From: Nitrospirae bacterium CG2_30_70_394
Lineage (GTDB): Bacteria; CG2-30-53-67; CG2-30-70-394
Reading direction: 5' to 3'
Assembly (NCBI GenBank): GCA_001873295.1
Contig: MNYW01000182.1
Coordinates: 1-42,869 of the forward strand
Length of the DNA: 42,869 bases
The position numbers were made by a program, and so were the translations under genes. The notes beneath the pieces were generated by a model, which did not search any database, was not told the origin of the DNA, and worked only from the letters and a program-made list of their open reading frames with translations. Shown one piece after another: positions 7,873 to 16,074 of the stretch (the first letter of the stretch is position 1; each line of letters starts with the position of its first letter).

Positions 7873-9210
7873 ATGGATGCACCGGTGGTGATCGCCGCCC
7901 TCCTCCCCCACGCCCCCATCATCATTCCGGCGGTAGCCGGTCCGCGGGCGGCGGAGGTTGCTGCGACCACCGCCGCCGGCGCTGAGGTAGGACGCGCGGT
8001 GGCCGGCGCGGTACCGGATGCGGTGGTGATCACCGCCCCCCACGGCCACCGCCACCCCACCGAGCTCACCCTCTACACCGCCGGCCAACTGGCCGGCGAC
8101 CTCGGTCGCTTCGGCGCGCCAGAGGTGGCGGTCGCCCTCCCTGGCGCACCGAAGCTCGCGCGCGCCGCGCTCGAGGCGGCAACAGGGATCGCCGTGCGTC
8201 CCTACTCCGGCTCCGCCCTCGAGTACTCCACCGTCGTCCCCCTCTCCTTCCTCACCCAGGCGGGGTGGCGCGGCCCCACCTTGGTCGTCGCCCTCCCCTA
8301 TCCCGGGAAGGTCGACCCCGCCGCTCTGGGCGAAGCGGTGGCGCGCGCAGCCACCCGCCTTGGCCTGACCCTCGCGGTGATCGCCAGCGGCGACATGAGC
8401 CACCGCCTTACCCGCGACGCCCCGGCCGGCTTCGACCCCGAGGGGGCGCGCTTCGATGGCGCGGTGACCGCGCTGTTGCGGCGTGGCGACCTGCCCGCCC
8501 TCCGCCTCCTCGATCCATCGCTGTGCGCACGCGCCGGCGAGGACTGCCTCGACTCCCTCCTGTTCGCCGCCGGGGCCCTCGGCGCGCGCGTACAGGCACC
8601 GCGCCTCCTCTCCTACGAGGGCCCCTTCGGCGTCGGCTACGGGGTGGCAATCCTCGCCAGGGAGGGTGGCGGCCCACCGGCCACCGCCTCGCTTTCCGAG
8701 CTCGCCCGCGCCGCAATCCACGCCTACGTGGTGGAAGGCAAGATCTACACCCCCACCGTCGAGCTGCCGGCCGCGTGGCAGGAGCGCGCCCCGGTCTTCG
8801 TCACCCTCCACACCCACGACGGCGAGCTCCGCGGCTGCATCGGCAGCCTGGAGCCGACCACCGCGAATATCGCCACCGAGACCGTCGACCGGGCGATCGC
8901 CGCCGCCACCGCCGACCCGCGCTTCCCGCCGGTGCGCGCCGACGAAATCGACTCTTTGGAGGTGGAGGTCTCCCGCCTCTCGCCACTTTCGGAGATCGCC
9001 TCCCTCGCCGACCTCGACCCGATGCACTACGGCGTGGTGGTGGAGGCGGAGGGGCGGCGCGGCGTCCTCTTACCGGCGATCCCGGGGATCGACGACGCCC
9101 CCCAGCAAGTTGCCATCGCCCGGCGCAAGGCAGGGATCCGACCCACCACGCCGGTGCGCCTCTATCGCTTCACCGTCGAGGCGGAGGCGTCACCGGGGAG
9201 GGGGCGGTGA
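7873..9210 (+). CDS. amrA: AmmeMemoRadiSam system protein: MEMO/LigB-like domain fused to AMMECR1 domain
   Basis: A two-domain cytoplasmic protein of unknown reaction. Residues about 1-265 form a class III extradiol-dioxygenase (LigB/MEMO-like) domain with candidate metal residues in LLPHAPI (His13), ITAPHGH (His57) and ASGDMSHR (His177), plus a terminal SYEGPFGVGYGV block. Residues about 270-445 form an AMMECR1 domain with the hallmark LRGCIGS (319-325), an ADPRFPP segment and a VLLPAIPG region. The ATG has GGAGAG just upstream. The stop overlaps the GTG of the radical SAM gene by 4 nt, so the two are translationally coupled. In other genomes AMMECR1, MEMO-like and radical SAM genes form a conserved trio; here the first two are one polypeptide. 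The three-letter symbol follows common usage and is provisional. Confidence 0.9.
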   Translation: MDAPVVIAALLPHAPIIIPAVAGPRAAEVAATTAAGAEVGRAVAGAVPDAVVITAPHGHRHPTELTLYTAGQLAGDLGRFGAPEVAVALPGAPKLARAALEAATGIAVRPYSGSALEYSTVVPLSFLTQAGWRGPTLVVALPYPGKVDPAALGEAVARAATRLGLTLAVIASGDMSHRLTRDAPAGFDPEGARFDGAVTALLRRGDLPALRLLDPSLCARAGEDCLDSLLFAAGALGARVQAPRLLSYEGPFGVGYGVAILAREGGGPPATASLSELARAAIHAYVVEGKIYTPTVELPAAWQERAPVFVTLHTHDGELRGCIGSLEPTTANIATETVDRAIAAATADPRFPPVRADEIDSLEVEVSRLSPLSEIASLADLDPMHYGVVVEAEGRRGVLLPAIPGIDDAPQQVAIARRKAGIRPTTPVRLYRFTVEAEASPGRGR

Positions 9211-10274
9211 GCGCGGCGCGCTGGTGGCAGCGGCTCACCGACGGCCGGGTGCGGTGTGAGCTCTGCCCGCGCGACTGTGCCCTCAAGGAGGGGCAACGCG
9301 GCCACTGCTTCGTCCGCCAACACCTCGGCGGCGAGCTGCTCCTCACCACCTACGGCCGCTCCTCCGGTTTCTGCGTCGACCCGGTCGAGAAGAAGCCCCT
9401 GAACCACTTCCACCCCGGCTCTGCCACCCTGTCGTTTGGCACCGCCGGCTGCAACCTCGCCTGCCGCTTCTGCCAAAACTGGGACATCTCCAAGTCGCGC
9501 GACGACGACACCCTGAACACCACCGCGACCCCGGAGCAAATCGCCGCCCGCGCCGTGGAGTTGGGCTGCAAGTCGGTCGCCTTCACCTACAACGACCCGG
9601 TGATCTTCGCCGAGTACGCGATCGACACGGCGATCGCCTGCCACACCCGTGGCGTCGAGACGGTGGCGGTGACCGCCGGCTACATCCACCCAGAGCCGCG
9701 CGCCGACCTCTTCGCCCACATGGACGCGGCGAACGTCGACCTCAAGGGATTCACCGACCGCTTCTACCAAGAGCTCTGCCGCGGCCACCTGCAACCGGTC
9801 CTCGACACCCTCCGCTACCTGGTCCACGAGACCGCGTGCTGGGTGGAGATCACCACCCTCCTGATCCCCGGCTGGAACGACGCAGACGACGAGATCCGCG
9901 CCGAGGCCGAGTGGATCCGCGACCAGCTCTCCCCCACGGTGCCGCTCCACTTCACCGCCTTCCACCCGGCGTGGCGGATGGTCGACACCCCTGCCACCCC
10001 GCCCGCCACCGTCCGCCGGGCGCGCGAGATCGCCCGTGGCGCGGGGCTCGCCTTCGTCTACACCGGCAACATCCTCGACCCCGAGGGCGGGACCACCTAT
10101 TGCCCGGGCTGCGGCCGGCCGGTGATCGAACGCGATGGCTACCGCCTGCGCACCTACCAGCTCACCGATGGCAAGTGCGCCGCCTGCGCCACCCCCCTCC
10201 CCGGCCGCTTCGACCCCACCCCCGGCCACTGGGGAGCCAGGCGCCTGGCGGTCGCCATCGACCGGCCGGCGTGA
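9207..10274 (+). CDS. amrS: AmmeMemoRadiSam system radical SAM enzyme
   Basis: A 356-residue radical SAM protein resembling pyruvate-formate-lyase activating enzymes. The start is the GTG at 9207, overlapping the upstream stop as GTGA; the longer ORF-track frame upstream is the shadow of the AMMECR1 gene. The radical SAM triad is CNLACRFC (Cys82, Cys86, Cys89). Before it lie four more cysteines (17, 20, 24, 34; CELCPRDC...C) that could bind another cluster or zinc. The C-terminus carries a zinc-ribbon-like pair, YCPGCG and KCAACA. Family members are always found with AMMECR1/MEMO-like partners, as here. The product and the modified substrate are not established. Confidence 0.92.
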   Translation: MSAARWWQRLTDGRVRCELCPRDCALKEGQRGHCFVRQHLGGELLLTTYGRSSGFCVDPVEKKPLNHFHPGSATLSFGTAGCNLACRFCQNWDISKSRDDDTLNTTATPEQIAARAVELGCKSVAFTYNDPVIFAEYAIDTAIACHTRGVETVAVTAGYIHPEPRADLFAHMDAANVDLKGFTDRFYQELCRGHLQPVLDTLRYLVHETACWVEITTLLIPGWNDADDEIRAEAEWIRDQLSPTVPLHFTAFHPAWRMVDTPATPPATVRRAREIARGAGLAFVYTGNILDPEGGTTYCPGCGRPVIERDGYRLRTYQLTDGKCAACATPLPGRFDPTPGHWGARRLAVAIDRPA

Positions 10275-10380
10275 GGCGGTTGCACCCCGCGCACCGCCGC
10301 GCGGGCGCGGTGAGGCGCCACGGGCGCGGCGCCCTGCCTCTGCCAGGAGTCTGTCAATCCATGCGGCTGCAAGAGATCAA

Positions 10381-10402
10381 CGGAACTGTTAGAACAGCTC
10401 CG
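10381..10402. terminator. Stem-loop over the CNBD stop codon, between convergent genes
   Basis: CGGAACTGTT and AACAGCTCCG pair with one mismatch around a two-base loop. The structure straddles the stop codon of the minus-strand CNBD gene and lies about 110 nt past the end of amrS. It could act for either transcript, but neither side has a T-run. Confidence 0.3.
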
Positions 10403-10874
10403 CCAGCCGGTCGAACGACTTGCGCAGGCGGAGGGAGACCCGCCCAAGGATCCCCTGCAGGAAGTGGCCGCCGACCCGCGGATGCTCGTCGAGGAGGCGG
10501 TCAAGCTCGGTGCGCGTCAGGGTGATCAAGGTGGTGGGCTCCACCGCCACCGCGGTCACCGCGCGCGGCTCACCGTCGACGATGCACAGCTCGCCGGCGA
10601 TGGAGCCGGGGCCGTAGATGCCAACGATCACCTGCCGGCCGGGGAACTCGGTCTGCTTTTTCACCTCGATGCGGCCGGCGGTGATGAAGGCGAGGTAGTC
10701 ACACGGGTCGCCCTCCTGCCACAGGACCTCCCCCTCGGTCGCCACCCGGCGCGCGAAGTAGCAGCCGATCTGATCCACCTCCGCCGCATCCAGGTAGTGC
10801 AAGAGTCCCAACTCCTGCTTCATCCGCCGGCAGTCGGCGAGGGTCTCCAATGAACAACCGCCGGCGTCGCTCAC
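10389..10874 (-). CDS. Stand-alone cyclic-nucleotide-binding domain protein
   Basis: The product is a single Crp-type cyclic-nucleotide-binding (CNBD) domain with no DNA-binding helix-turn-helix. I start it at the GTG overlapping the mlaC stop as GTGA, giving 161 residues; the upstream part of the ORF-track frame lies inside mlaC. The phosphate-binding cassette reads GSIAGELCIVDGEPRAV with the expected Glu (about 95) and Arg (about 104), so ligand binding looks possible. C-terminal helices (LQGILGRVSLRLRKSFDRL) could mediate dimerisation or docking. It is the last gene of a five-gene lipid-transport operon, where some bacteria carry the STAS regulator MlaB. A regulatory role on the transporter is inference. 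Confidence 0.82.
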   Translation of the reverse strand: MSDAGGCSLETLADCRRMKQELGLLHYLDAAEVDQIGCYFARRVATEGEVLWQEGDPCDYLAFITAGRIEVKKQTEFPGRQVIVGIYGPGSIAGELCIVDGEPRAVTAVAVEPTTLITLTRTELDRLLDEHPRVGGHFLQGILGRVSLRLRKSFDRLAELF

Positions 10875-11503
10875 CTCGCCACCCCCGTCGCAGGCCGAGC
10901 CGGCGCCGCCTGCAGGGCGCGAATCTTCTCGTCCATCTGCACCAACAGGCCGTCGACCCCCGCCTTGTGGGCGATCTCCCCAAAGGTGGTGCGGTAGTTC
11001 CGCACCAGGCTCACCTGCTCGATCACCACGTCGTAGACCCGCCACTCACCCGCCACCTGGTGGAGCTTGTAGTGGATCGGGATGTCGGCGGTGGCGGTGT
11101 GGATGCGGGTCGTCACCAGGGCGCGGTCGCGTTCGATTTGCTCCTGATCGTAGAGGACCACCTCGTCGTGGTACGCGTCGATCCGCCCCAGATAGGTCAC
11201 CTCCAAGAGCTTGGTGAACCGTTCGACGAAGGCGTCGCGCTGCGCCTGCGTCGCCTCCCGCCAGGTGGTGGCGAGGGTGCTCTGGGCCATCGCCGGAAAA
11301 TCGAAGCGGTCGCGCACCGCCGCCACCACCCGCGCCGTGCGGGTGGATGGATCGAGGGTCGGATCCTTGAGGGTGGTGAGCACCTGGTCGACGGTGGCGC
11401 GCATCGCCGCCAGGGGCGAGACCGCCGCCGCCCCGAGCAAGAGGGCTGCCACCCCCACGCCCACGGTGCGGTGGAAGTGCGTCATGAGGTTGAACAAGAT
11501 CAT
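10871..11503 (-). CDS. mlaC: Periplasmic phospholipid-binding protein MlaC
   Basis: This soluble periplasmic carrier moves phospholipid between MlaA at the outer membrane and the MlaFED complex. The 210-residue protein has an N-terminal signal (THFHRTVGVGVAALLLGAAA) and the MlaC/Ttg2D-like fold, with QVLTTLKDPTLDPSTR, FDFPAMAQSTLATTWREAT, FTKLLEVTYLGRID and the C-terminal VYDVVIEQVSLVRNYRTTF block. The start overlaps the mlaA stop as ATGA; a second Met six residues on would place the signal peptide better and is an alternative. It overlaps the CNBD gene by 4 nt at its end. Confidence 0.9.
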   Translation of the reverse strand: MILFNLMTHFHRTVGVGVAALLLGAAAVSPLAAMRATVDQVLTTLKDPTLDPSTRTARVVAAVRDRFDFPAMAQSTLATTWREATQAQRDAFVERFTKLLEVTYLGRIDAYHDEVVLYDQEQIERDRALVTTRIHTATADIPIHYKLHQVAGEWRVYDVVIEQVSLVRNYRTTFGEIAHKAGVDGLLVQMDEKIRALQAAPARPATGVAR

Positions 11504-12249
11504 CGCCGGATCCCTCCTTTGCGGTGCTGGTCGTAGGCGTCGCGGACCGTGAGGTAGGGGTCGAGGGAGCCCTGCTGGATCGCCTCGTAGGTGTCGCGAT
11601 CGAGGGAGGTCTCGTTCACCACGTCGCCGCCCTTCGCGCCGTAGTAGACGGCGCCGTGGGTGAGGTAGGTGAAGGGGTCGAGGAAGAAGTCGGCGACCCG
11701 GCCCAGCGCATCGCGCCCGTTCGACGGCCCGAGGAGCGGCAGGACCAGGTACGGACCGGCTCCGACGCCGTACCAGCCGAGGGTTTGGCCGAAGTCCTCC
11801 GCCGGCGGGCGGGCGAGCACCGGGTCAAAACGGGCAACGTCCCACAGACCGATACAGCCGGCGGTGGAATTGATGAGAAAACGCATGATCTCGTTCCCCG
11901 CCTGCCCGATCTTCCCCTGCAGGGCGTTGTTCACCACCCGCGCGGGCGCGGTGAGGTTGGAAAAGAAGTTCGCCACCGATCGGCGCATCCCCTCGGGCAG
12001 GGTGCGCCAGCCACGCGCCACCGGCTTGAGGAGCCAGAAATAGAGGCGGTCGTTGAAGGTGAACAGCACCCGGTTCACTCCCTCGAACGGATCCGCCACC
12101 GCCCTCGCCTCCTCCTCCGCGAAGAGGTCGAGATCGGGGGCGGCCGCCGGCGCGACGCCGCCGGTGGGGCCCACCGAGCCTGCCGAGGCGGCGACCGATC
12201 GGGCGATCCAGGCGAGCAGGACCAGGAGGCGCAAACCGGTCACGGTCAC
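11500..12249 (-). CDS. mlaA: MlaA/VacJ family protein lacking a lipobox cysteine
   Basis: MlaA is the outer-membrane channel of the Mla system that removes misplaced phospholipid from the outer leaflet. The family core is clear: DPFEGVNRVLFTFNDRLYFWLLKPVARGW, RRSVANFFSNLTAPARVVNNALQG, FLINSTAGCIGLWDVA, FGQTLGWYGVGAGPYLVLPLLGPSNGRD and FLDPFTYL. The 249 residues are normal. The N-terminus MTVTGLRLLVLLAWIARSVA looks like a cleavable Sec signal with no cysteine, so the usual lipid anchor is missing. The start is fixed by its ATGA overlap with mlaD. MlaA lies within the same operon as the ABC components, which differs from the enterobacterial arrangement. Confidence 0.9.
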   Translation of the reverse strand: MTVTGLRLLVLLAWIARSVAASAGSVGPTGGVAPAAAPDLDLFAEEEARAVADPFEGVNRVLFTFNDRLYFWLLKPVARGWRTLPEGMRRSVANFFSNLTAPARVVNNALQGKIGQAGNEIMRFLINSTAGCIGLWDVARFDPVLARPPAEDFGQTLGWYGVGAGPYLVLPLLGPSNGRDALGRVADFFLDPFTYLTHGAVYYGAKGGDVVNETSLDRDTYEAIQQGSLDPYLTVRDAYDQHRKGGIRR

Positions 12250-12695
12250 TCCTTCTTCTCGAAGATGTACTTGGAGACAAGCTGCTCCAGGTTGATCGCC
12301 GACTCGGTCTCCTCGATCACCCCACCGGCAACGAGTCGCTCTTCCGCGCCACCCGGGGCGATGTCCACGTACCGGTCGCCGATGATCCCGGCGGTGCGGA
12401 TCGAGGCAATCGAGTCCGCGGGGAGCTGCACCACCTGGTCGATCGCCAGACGCACCGTGGCGTCGTAGTGCTGCGCATCCAGGCCGACCGCCGCCACCTT
12501 GCCGATCGCCACCCCGGCAGCCTCCACCGGCGCCCCAACCTTCAGCCCCGAGATGGAGGTGAAGCGGGCGGTGAGGGTGTAGGTCGGCGGGTCGAGCCAG
12601 GGAAGATCTCCCAGGCGCACCGCCAGGTAGGCGAAGGCGAGGAAGCCCGCCACCATGAACAGCCCTACCGCCGCTTCGACCGTGAACCGCTTCAT
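12246..12695 (-). CDS. mlaD: MlaD family lipid-transfer protein (MCE domain)
   Basis: The inner-membrane MCE protein that forms a hexameric ring on the periplasmic face of the MlaE permease. The 149 residues carry one N-terminal membrane helix (VGLFMVAGFLAFAYLAVRL) and a single MCE domain with ISGLKVGAPVEAAGVAIGKV, RTAGIIGDRYVDIAPGG and a short C-terminal helix ending SKYIFEKKE. The length is close to that of MlaD homologues with a short C-terminus. It overlaps both mlaF and mlaA by 4 nt (ATGA). Confidence 0.93.
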   Translation of the reverse strand: MKRFTVEAAVGLFMVAGFLAFAYLAVRLGDLPWLDPPTYTLTARFTSISGLKVGAPVEAAGVAIGKVAAVGLDAQHYDATVRLAIDQVVQLPADSIASIRTAGIIGDRYVDIAPGGAEERLVAGGVIEETESAINLEQLVSKYIFEKKE

Positions 12696-13519
12696 GGTGT
12701 CATCCCCTCTTCGAGGTCGCTGATGTAGAGGTGGCCCATGGTGGTCTCGACAAAGCGGCGCACCACTGGGTCCGTGGAGCGCTGAAACGCCTCCGCGCTA
12801 CCGCCGCCGTGGAGGACGCCTCCGGCGAGGAGGACCACCCGATCGGCGAGCTTGAAGATCTTCGGCACGTCGTGGCTGACGATCACCGCCGCGTAGCCGA
12901 GTGCCTTCTGGCTCCGGTAGAAGAGGCGATAAATCTCGTTGGTCCGCGCCGCATCCAGGCCGGTGGTGGGTTCATCGAAGAAGACCACGTCCGGGTCCAA
13001 CACCAAGGCGCGCGCCAACCCCACCCTTTTTTGCATGCCGCCGGAGAGCTGCGCCGGGAACTTGTGCTCCACGTCGTGAAGGTCCATGCGCTCCAGCCGG
13101 TCCAGCACCCGGCGGCGCACCTCGGCGTCGCCGGCGGTGGTGCGCTCGCGCAGGGGCAGGGCGACGTTGTCGAAGACGGTCAGCGAGTCGAACAAGGCAA
13201 CACTTTGGAAGAGGACGCCGAAGTGGCTACGCACCTCGCGCAGGCGGCGCCCTCGCAGGTGGGCGAGGTCCTGGCCGAAGAGTCGCACCGCGCCACGATC
13301 GGGGCGCAAGAGGCCGAGCATGTGTTTGAGGATGACGCTCTTGCCCTCGCCACTCGGCCCGACGATCACCGTGGTCATACCCGCCTCCACCACCAAGTCG
13401 ACGCCGCGCAGGACGTGCTGCTTGCCGAAGGACTTTTCCACCCCGGCGAGCTCGATCACCGGCGGGCCCAGCGCGGCGGGCGGGTGAGTGGCCACCACGA
13501 GAGTCGCGGTCGTCATCAC
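12692..13519 (-). CDS. mlaF: Mla ABC transporter ATP-binding protein MlaF
   Basis: This is the cytoplasmic ATPase that drives phospholipid movement through MlaE. The 275-residue protein has the Walker A GPSGEGKS, Q-loop LFQSVALFDSLTVFDNVALPL, ABC signature LSGGMQKRVGLARAL and Walker B VVFFDEPTTGLD, followed by VSHDVPKIF. The Walker A has Glu in place of the more common Ser/Cys at the fifth position, as in many MlaF proteins. It overlaps mlaE and mlaD by 4 nt each. Confidence 0.95.
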   Translation of the reverse strand: MMTTATLVVATHPPAALGPPVIELAGVEKSFGKQHVLRGVDLVVEAGMTTVIVGPSGEGKSVILKHMLGLLRPDRGAVRLFGQDLAHLRGRRLREVRSHFGVLFQSVALFDSLTVFDNVALPLRERTTAGDAEVRRRVLDRLERMDLHDVEHKFPAQLSGGMQKRVGLARALVLDPDVVFFDEPTTGLDAARTNEIYRLFYRSQKALGYAAVIVSHDVPKIFKLADRVVLLAGGVLHGGGSAEAFQRSTDPVVRRFVETTMGHLYISDLEEGMTP

Positions 13520-14367
13520 AAGAGCACCGCGCTGATCAGGTAGTCACCGACAAGGATGGCAACCGAGGCGAGGACCACCGCGCTGGTGGTGGCACGACTC
13601 ACCCCGGCGGCACCGAAGCCGCGGTCACCCGCCAGGTGCAGGTAGTACCCCTTGGCGGCGCAGATCCACACCACCAGGACCGCGAAGACCACCGACTTCA
13701 CCAGCCCCATCTGCACGTCCACCCACGCCACCGAGCTCGCCATCCCCTGGAAGTACGCCCCCTCGTTCACCCCCAACAGCCCCACCCCCACCAGGTAGCC
13801 GCCGCCGATTCCCACCACGTCGTAGAGGCAGGTGAGGAGCGGGATGGCGATGAGACCCCCGAGGAGCTTCGGGGCGAGAAGGTAGCGGAAGGGGTCGATC
13901 GCCATGCACTCCAAGGCATCGATTTGCTCGGCGTTGCGCATGATCGCGAGCTCGGCGCAGATCGCCGAGCCGGCGCGGCCGATCACCATCAGGGCGGTGA
14001 GGGTCGGGCCGAGCTCGCGGAGGAGCGACAGGGCAACCGCCGAACCGAGTAGCCCCTCGGAGCCGAACTTCCTGAGGGTGTACGCCCCCTGCAGGGCGAG
14101 GACCATGCCGGTAAACAGACCGGTGAAGAGGATGACGAAGAGGGAGCGCACGCCAATGAAGTGGATCTGCTCCACCACCCGGTGTGGCCGGTAGGGTGGC
14201 GTCAAGGTGGCCGCGCCGGTCTGCACGAGGAAGGTCCCAAAGCGACCGAGTCGCGCCAGCCGGTCGAGGGCCGCGCCCCCGGCGGCCACAAGGAGGCGGA
14301 GCGGCCGGGGGCCCAGGGCCGGTAGGCCGAGGCCTGCGGGAATCCGATCGGAAAAGTCATGGGCCAC
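13516..14367 (-). CDS. mlaE: Mla ABC transporter permease MlaE
   Basis: The membrane permease of the Mla phospholipid transporter, first gene of the operon. Family blocks are GVRSLFVILFTGLFTGMVLALQGAYTLRKFG, LLRELGPTLTALMVIGRAGSAICAELAIM and EQIDALECMAIDPFRYLLAPKLLGG. Several membrane helices follow, ending in VLASVAILVGDYLISAVLL. I prefer the GTG at 14367 because GGAGAGG lies 6 nt before it; the ORF-track GTG at 14385 has no ribosome site. The leader of about 70 residues before the first helix is longer than in the enteric protein. The divergent neighbour is the metallo-hydrolase gene. Confidence 0.92.
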   Translation of the reverse strand: MAHDFSDRIPAGLGLPALGPRPLRLLVAAGGAALDRLARLGRFGTFLVQTGAATLTPPYRPHRVVEQIHFIGVRSLFVILFTGLFTGMVLALQGAYTLRKFGSEGLLGSAVALSLLRELGPTLTALMVIGRAGSAICAELAIMRNAEQIDALECMAIDPFRYLLAPKLLGGLIAIPLLTCLYDVVGIGGGYLVGVGLLGVNEGAYFQGMASSVAWVDVQMGLVKSVVFAVLVVWICAAKGYYLHLAGDRGFGAAGVSRATTSAVVLASVAILVGDYLISAVLL

Positions 14368-14596
14368 GAGGAACCTCTCCCCCACCCACGGGGGCTATCG
14401 ACGGATGAGCAAACCCGATGCCACCGGCGGCGCGCCCCCACTCCCTTGGGAAACCGGCCGTTGCTCCGCACCCCGACCCTAGCCTCCACCCCTTCCGTCG
14501 ACCGAAACGCGGCACACCTCCGGGCCAGCGCGGCGTTGCCCTGGCCCGCGGCCGCGCCAGCGGCTACGGTCGTAACCCCTTCCCACCGGAGACCCC

Positions 14597-15988
14597 ATGG
14601 ACCTCTCCTTCCACGGCGCCGCGCGCAACGTCACCGGCTCCTGCTACCTCATCGAGGCGGCGGGCAAGCGCATCCTCATCGACTGCGGCCTCTATCAGGG
14701 CGGCCGCGAGCTGCATGAAGAGAACGCCGAGCCGTTCGGCTTCGATCCGGCGACGATCGACACCCTCCTCCTCACCCACGCCCACCTCGACCACTGCGGC
14801 CGCATCCCGCTGCTGGTCAAGGGCGGCTTCACCGGCGAGATCGTCTGCACCGCCGCCACCCGCGAGCTCGCCCGTCTGGTGCTGCTGGACGCCGCCCACA
14901 TCCAGGAGGAAGAGGCGCGCTACCGCGCCCGCAAAGAGGCCAGACGCGGCGACCACGGCGGTGCGGAGCGGCCGCTGTACACCCTGCTCGACGCCCTCGC
15001 CTGCCTCGACGCCTTCCGCCGCGTGGCGGCCTACGGCCAGGAGGTGGCCCTCGCCCCGGGGATCCGCGCCACCTTCCTCGATGCCGGCCACATCCTCGGC
15101 TCCGCCTCGATCGTCCTCGACCTCGACGAGGGGGGGAGCCGCCACCGGCTCTGCTTCTCCGGCGACCTCGGCAACGGAGGCCGGCCGCTGTTGCGCGACC
15201 CAACGCCGCCCGCCGCGGCGGAGACCGTGGTGATGGAGACCACCTACGGCGACCGGTGTCACAAGCCGCTGGAGCCCTCCGTCGAGGAGCTGTGGCAGGC
15301 GATCACCGACACCTTCGAGCGCGGCGGCAACGTCATCATCCCCACCTTCGCCCTCGAACGCGCCCAGGAGCTCCTCTACTACCTGCGCCAGGGGATGGAG
15401 CAACGGCGCCTCCCGCACACCTTGCAGCTCTACCTCAACTCGCCCATGGCGATCTCCGCCACCGAGATCTTCAAGCGCCACCCGGACGGCTACAACGAGG
15501 CGACCCGCGCCCTGTTCCAAAACCACAGCGACCCCTTCGACCTACCCGGCCTCCACTTCACCCGCGACATGAACGAGTCGATCGCCCTGAACCAGATCCG
15601 CGGCGGTGCAGTGATCCTCGCCGGCGCCGGCATGTGCAGCGGCGGCCGCATCCGCCACCACCTGAAGCACAACCTGTGGCGGCGCGAGTCCACCATCTTG
15701 TTCGTCGGCTACGCCGCGCGCGGCACCCTGGCGCGGCAGATCATCGACGGCGCCAAAACGGTGCGGATCTTCGGCGAAGAGATCCCGGTACGCGCCACCA
15801 TCCAGACCATCAACGGCTTCTCCGCCCACGCCGACCGCGACGAGCTCCGCGCCTGGCACCAGCAAATCCAAGGGGTCGCCCGCACCTTCCTCGTCCACGG
15901 CGACGAAGAGGCGATGGCCCGCTTCGCCCACCTGCTCCCCGCCAACACGGTGGAGATGCCGCGGCTCCATCAGCGCTACACCCTGTGA
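14597..15988 (+). CDS. MBL-fold beta-CASP metallo-hydrolase (CPSF-like RNA-processing family)
   Basis: Probably a zinc-dependent nuclease acting on RNA. The 463 residues hold the metallo-beta-lactamase motifs THAHLDHCG (HxHxDH), DAGHILGSAS and SGDLG. A beta-CASP insert contains ETTYGDR and FALERAQELLYYL, and the C-terminal signature has GMCSGGRIRHH and INGFSAHADRDEL. The length and order match bacterial members of the CPSF73/YSH1-like family that are widely annotated as MBL-fold RNA-metabolising hydrolases. The ATG has CGGAGA upstream. The gene stands alone between the divergent Mla operon and the convergent mqnD. Its substrate in bacteria is not established. Confidence 0.92.
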   Translation: MDLSFHGAARNVTGSCYLIEAAGKRILIDCGLYQGGRELHEENAEPFGFDPATIDTLLLTHAHLDHCGRIPLLVKGGFTGEIVCTAATRELARLVLLDAAHIQEEEARYRARKEARRGDHGGAERPLYTLLDALACLDAFRRVAAYGQEVALAPGIRATFLDAGHILGSASIVLDLDEGGSRHRLCFSGDLGNGGRPLLRDPTPPAAAETVVMETTYGDRCHKPLEPSVEELWQAITDTFERGGNVIIPTFALERAQELLYYLRQGMEQRRLPHTLQLYLNSPMAISATEIFKRHPDGYNEATRALFQNHSDPFDLPGLHFTRDMNESIALNQIRGGAVILAGAGMCSGGRIRHHLKHNLWRRESTILFVGYAARGTLARQIIDGAKTVRIFGEEIPVRATIQTINGFSAHADRDELRAWHQQIQGVARTFLVHGDEEAMARFAHLLPANTVEMPRLHQRYTL

Positions 15989-16074
15989 TCTTGCCGGCGC
16001 GAGACCGAGGCAACCCGCCGCGCCGCCCTCGGCCACCGCGCGCTCGCGGGGTCGCCCCCCCCCCAGCAACCGGC
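15989..16074. terminator. Stem-loops between convergent MBL-hydrolase and mqnD genes
   Basis: CCGAGG (16005-16010) can pair with CCTCGG (16027-16032), and CCGCG with CGCGG around a CGCT loop (16036-16049). They sit between two converging stop codons, the usual place for a bidirectional terminator, but lack a T-run. Confidence 0.3.
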
